A stretch of DNA of 41,573 nucleotides, taken from IMG/VR virus record IMGVR_UViG_3300027759_000167, positions 1 through 41,573 of that record; one strand, 5' to 3'. This stretch comes from a virus. The number at the start of each line of letters is the position of its first letter. Position 1 is the first letter of the stretch. A model generated the notes under the pieces. It had not been told where the DNA came from. It worked only from the letters and a program-made list of their open reading frames with translations, and made no database searches. Below, in pieces: positions 40,001 through 41,573 of the stretch. The position numbers were made by a program, and so were the translations under genes.

Positions 40001-41573
40001 GAGTGCATCTGCTGCCGACGCCGCTTCAAAGCTGCCTCCTGCGGCACAAGCTATCTTTTCATTGTTTAATGGTAAATGGCTCCAAAGCGTCGCGTCGTAT
40101 CTGGGAAGTGACAAGATGAGCGGGATAGGCCCCGATGGCATTGACCACTTTAACATGACCGCCGCGAATAAGTTTATCAACGCCCTCTCTGCCGCCTTCG
40201 GGAAAGAAGACGGAGATGCGAACCTAGTAAAAAAGACCGCCGAGCTTTTTGTTTCTGGGGTGGAGGTATCGAAAATTGCAGGGCTAGCCCTTGAAGGGCG
40301 GGCTCAAAATAAAAAAGAGACCGCACTCGTAAACCGCACGGTTAAAAAACTGAACGGCACCTTTAAGTTTTTTGTGCTGCCTCAAAAACACAAAAGCTCC
40401 CTAGATCAAGTCGCAGGTGCCGCGTTCACATTCGATAAACTTCGCAAAAAACTATCTTTAGATGCAAAGAACGAAGGCGGGGAATCCCTAGGAGATAGCA
40501 TTAAGGGAGGCGAGGGCAAAGGCAAGGGCGTATCATTGAGCGAGTCGTCGTCTCCATACAACGTACAGCAGGGGGAAGAAGAATCTGAATCTGAGACGCA
40601 GGATTCAGTATCTCGCGGAGAACTAACTGACGAAGAGAAGCAAAAAATAGAGAAGCAAAAAAAACGCACCTCTGAAATAGCGGGCTCTCAAGGCATCGAG
40701 GAGGCGCTGGCTACTCTCGCAGATTCTTTAAGCGATACCGAACGACTCGCATACGATTACGTTTCAACACCTGAAAAAAATCTCTCTGCGGTTATCTACC
40801 GAAAGCTTGAAGAACAACTTGAACTCCTCGGGGAGGAAACATCCCCTGACGAAGTCATTGCAGATGTGAGAGGTAAGATGGCGGAAGTTGCACAGCGAGT
40901 AGCGGGCAAGGAGATTATTCTTTCTCCAGCTACTACCGCAGGGGCGGAGGCATCCGTGGGACTCAAAGGAGGAAAAGTAGAGCGCAAGAAGAGTAGTCCA
41001 CAGGTTCAGCGAATCAAACGCCGTTTCATTCAAGTTAAAGGTGGGCTATCGGATGACCAGATGGTTTCGATGGAGGATTCCGAGGCGGATCGGGCTTACT
41101 TGTCCCATACAGCAAAGGCAGATGAAACTAGGGCAGCGTCGGCCCAGAATGCCGTCGTATCGGTTTCACCAGGGATCGAGAGGCTTGTCAGCCTGGATAG
41201 TAAATCACTCGTTGGAGAGTACGCCGATGCAATAACCGCCGCCGAAGCTGGCGACTCATCTGATCTCCGCGATCTGAATTTTAAAGAGCTTGTTCGGATG
41301 GGTGCTTACCACTCTACGAAGGAATTCCTGACGCGCATTGCTGACCCCAAAAACGGGGCCCCTAGGGATATGCAGATTCGGGCCAAGGCATTCCTCGGTC
41401 TTGAAAAGCGCGGGCTGAACTTGGCTAACATCGAGGCTCAGGTTGCGAGTTTCACAAAGGCCGGAACTAAGGAGCGGGCCGCGTGGGGCGGGCTCCTAGG
41501 GCGAAACGCGGATAGCACGGCATTCGGTATCTACCTAAACCTAGACCAAGCGCATGATCGGGTTACTCCGGTT
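37083..41573 (+). CDS. Giant internal virion/polyvalent protein, C-terminus beyond window
   Basis: Open from the ATG at 37083 to the window edge (1497 residues shown). The N-terminal 30% has many Ala/Gly-rich helices and hydrophobic stretches (QLLPTIALGGAGGIAG; AAGSLIGSAIGGAGGLA), like membrane-penetrating ejection proteins. A calcium-type loop, DKDGDGIPDKE, lies at about residues 493-503. A 21-residue motif (FATLAESDASGDLVEDFKLK and FATQAEADASGDIVEDFKLK) occurs twice. Long charged and disordered parts follow. The last visible segment, DSTAFGIYLNLDQAHDRV, resembles the strand before a zinc-metallopeptidase helix in phage polyvalent proteins. That domain, if present, lies outside the window. 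Confidence 0.75.
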   Translation, partial: MLTDKDWIPATREELGWGELPKPQTDDQPSNVTYTNSKGEIINDIEEYIKPPLTAGEFTGKMIGAGVDQVQGLGYGALGLAGDIAEVEGVKKWGLEGFNENMRAAALANKEAGMGEFSDIEDVGDAAKWAYGTFLQQAPQLLPTIALGGAGGIAGKQLAKGFITSAMQKGIASGLTEEAAAAAVANAVASRGGMKWAARRLMEGGFTREAAEGSLGQIAKAQMAPVAGVAAGNIATGIGMEAGSIYGETEDAGLALKYGIPAGMIEGLSDSIIGAPFVRRAFGVNAVKSVAKEGEASLLKDLGKGVAKGLAVEGPLEELPQTYLEQLANLEKDPNHYGPGGIDSEMAKRERMNAMAAGSLIGSAIGGAGGLAQHAPMTSSAVMQKFTDPETGKTDFTENSTAEEKIPSGELLYDNDSVDIDGVTMRRWTIEKTGDSGWSVENAPQETLDKLAAAKSGVVSNGKLLIFPNNEEGATLIDRAETARARALGELDDKDGDGIPDKEQDDKTLTKLDLSTNESVIQAANQRATKKAVVEAGIPSDAADDLIKDLRDSGVEEDQIVEVAKATAATLSTDYLPTETPGAEYGRESELYDVFQGVRRAALPSSNNPVTKEPVDPFATLAESDASGDLVEDFKLKPLPVAEAATPAPVTEQAEPEVEDQEDLEPEEEPAPSPVEVKLQEMQEAHDKSEAEKKSERQKLLDSRTPEQDQAFVRGLKVGDIITNGVTSGTFVKRTRDGGVVVATKEGEKKIAQSTVSNTTYDNSSPAPTRDGAIVNLLQGDRDFFATQAEADASGDIVEDFKLKQVNLEAAGLKVTGDVDEDGVEILENPHKDRINKAPFKVFTQLFTNAAGEIVPRSWHEYAPNLATTATRKTAKRNVLRAMDQGVEVRIPNSVEVPAGVSVVPVEGKNYSVVDAVDYEEDGVNIGTYTAADLAERQGTFRDDYNKSPELNNLRLQRSVANNQAREVNETSASASAADAASKLPPAAQAIFSLFNGKWLQSVASYLGSDKMSGIGPDGIDHFNMTAANKFINALSAAFGKEDGDANLVKKTAELFVSGVEVSKIAGLALEGRAQNKKETALVNRTVKKLNGTFKFFVLPQKHKSSLDQVAGAAFTFDKLRKKLSLDAKNEGGESLGDSIKGGEGKGKGVSLSESSSPYNVQQGEEESESETQDSVSRGELTDEEKQKIEKQKKRTSEIAGSQGIEEALATLADSLSDTERLAYDYVSTPEKNLSAVIYRKLEEQLELLGEETSPDEVIADVRGKMAEVAQRVAGKEIILSPATTAGAEASVGLKGGKVERKKSSPQVQRIKRRFIQVKGGLSDDQMVSMEDSEADRAYLSHTAKADETRAASAQNAVVSVSPGIERLVSLDSKSLVGEYADAITAAEAGDSSDLRDLNFKELVRMGAYHSTKEFLTRIADPKNGAPRDMQIRAKAFLGLEKRGLNLANIEAQVASFTKAGTKERAAWGGLLGRNADSTAFGIYLNLDQAHDRVTPV
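38559..38594 (+). other. Calcium-binding-type loop in the giant protein
   Basis: Encodes DKDGDGIPDKE, the DxDxDGxxD pattern of thrombospondin type-3, dockerin-like or EF-hand-like calcium loops. It occurs once and lies between helical and disordered parts. Confidence 0.5.
38900..38915 (+). promoter_or_regulatory. TAATAACCCTGTAACC inside the giant gene
   Basis: An exact copy of the 18835-18850 box within coding sequence (encoding Ser-Asn-Asn-Pro-Val-Thr). No gene starts near it in this window. It may be fortuitous, an internal promoter or a decoy site. Confidence 0.3.

Larger units (their letters stand above)
3415..41367. repeat. Dispersed palindrome CCCTAGGG (10 copies)
   Basis: Exact copies start at 3415, 9794, 18278, 20032, 22498, 25282, 32393, 37723, 38542 and 41360. 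Shorter forms (CCCTAGGA, TCCTAGGG, ACCTAGGG) are found at several more sites. Most are within genes, in more than one reading frame. At even base composition about 0.6 copies would be expected in a window this long. Confidence 0.8.

Noticed and set aside
1-41573. A T7-like single-subunit RNA polymerase gene to match the boxes
   Set aside because: No gene in the window has the matching size or motifs; it could only lie outside the window.

Overview
The window is most of a tailed-phage genome, with no host genes in sight. Gene content points to a temperate podovirus. It has a family A DNA polymerase, a tyrosine integrase, a large terminase, portal, scaffold and capsid genes, T7-like tail adaptor/nozzle genes and large internal-virion proteins. 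There is no tape-measure, sheath or tail-tube gene. The host is not identified by any host sequence. The integrase C-terminal pattern, the Ig-like glycine-rich fibre and the near absence of Shine-Dalgarno sequences suggest a bacterium with weak SD use, possibly Verrucomicrobiota or a related PVC-type lineage. That host call is an inference.

Left arm (1-7743, all genes on the minus strand). Reading leftward from the integrase: two small ribbon-helix-helix-like proteins, a small HTH/excisionase-like protein, a PD-(D/E)XK resolvase-like nuclease, a DUF6378-like protein, a helicase fused to a Cas4/RecB-type nuclease, a conserved phage protein that may bind ssDNA, a small protein, and DNA polymerase (cut by the window edge). 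This is the replication/recombination and integration arm.

Divergent region (7744-8020). A gene-free stretch between integrase and terminase. It carries paired TGTCCCA-type inverted repeats and a plausible sigma70-like rightward promoter.

Right arm (8021-41573, all genes on the plus strand). TerL comes first. An unusually large receptor-binding cluster follows (9824-17044: glycine-rich fibre, collagen-like fibre, coiled-coil fibre, repeat fibre and small partners). Next is a compact lysis cassette (17066-18290: spanin-like pair, holin, micro-membrane protein, CHAP endolysin). After that come an HNH nuclease, a SprT-like metallopeptidase and a glycosyltransferase-like protein. The head module is portal, HNH-like protein, zinc protein, scaffold and capsid. 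The tail module is a nozzle-like protein, a tail protein and three connector-like proteins built from one repeated module. The arm ends with a cupin-like protein, a duplicated pair of ejection-type proteins and two large internal-virion/polyvalent proteins, the last of which runs off the window.

The most striking unexplained signals are four. (1) A bipartite box TAATAACC-N4-(A/C)ACC lies just upstream of many gene starts on both strands and is always oriented with the gene. (2) The palindrome CCCTAGGG occurs ten times where about 0.6 copies would be expected by chance. (3) A connector module of about 120 residues is repeated about six times over three adjacent genes. (4) A helicase-nuclease fusion keeps a strong internal ribosome-binding site exactly at the domain junction.
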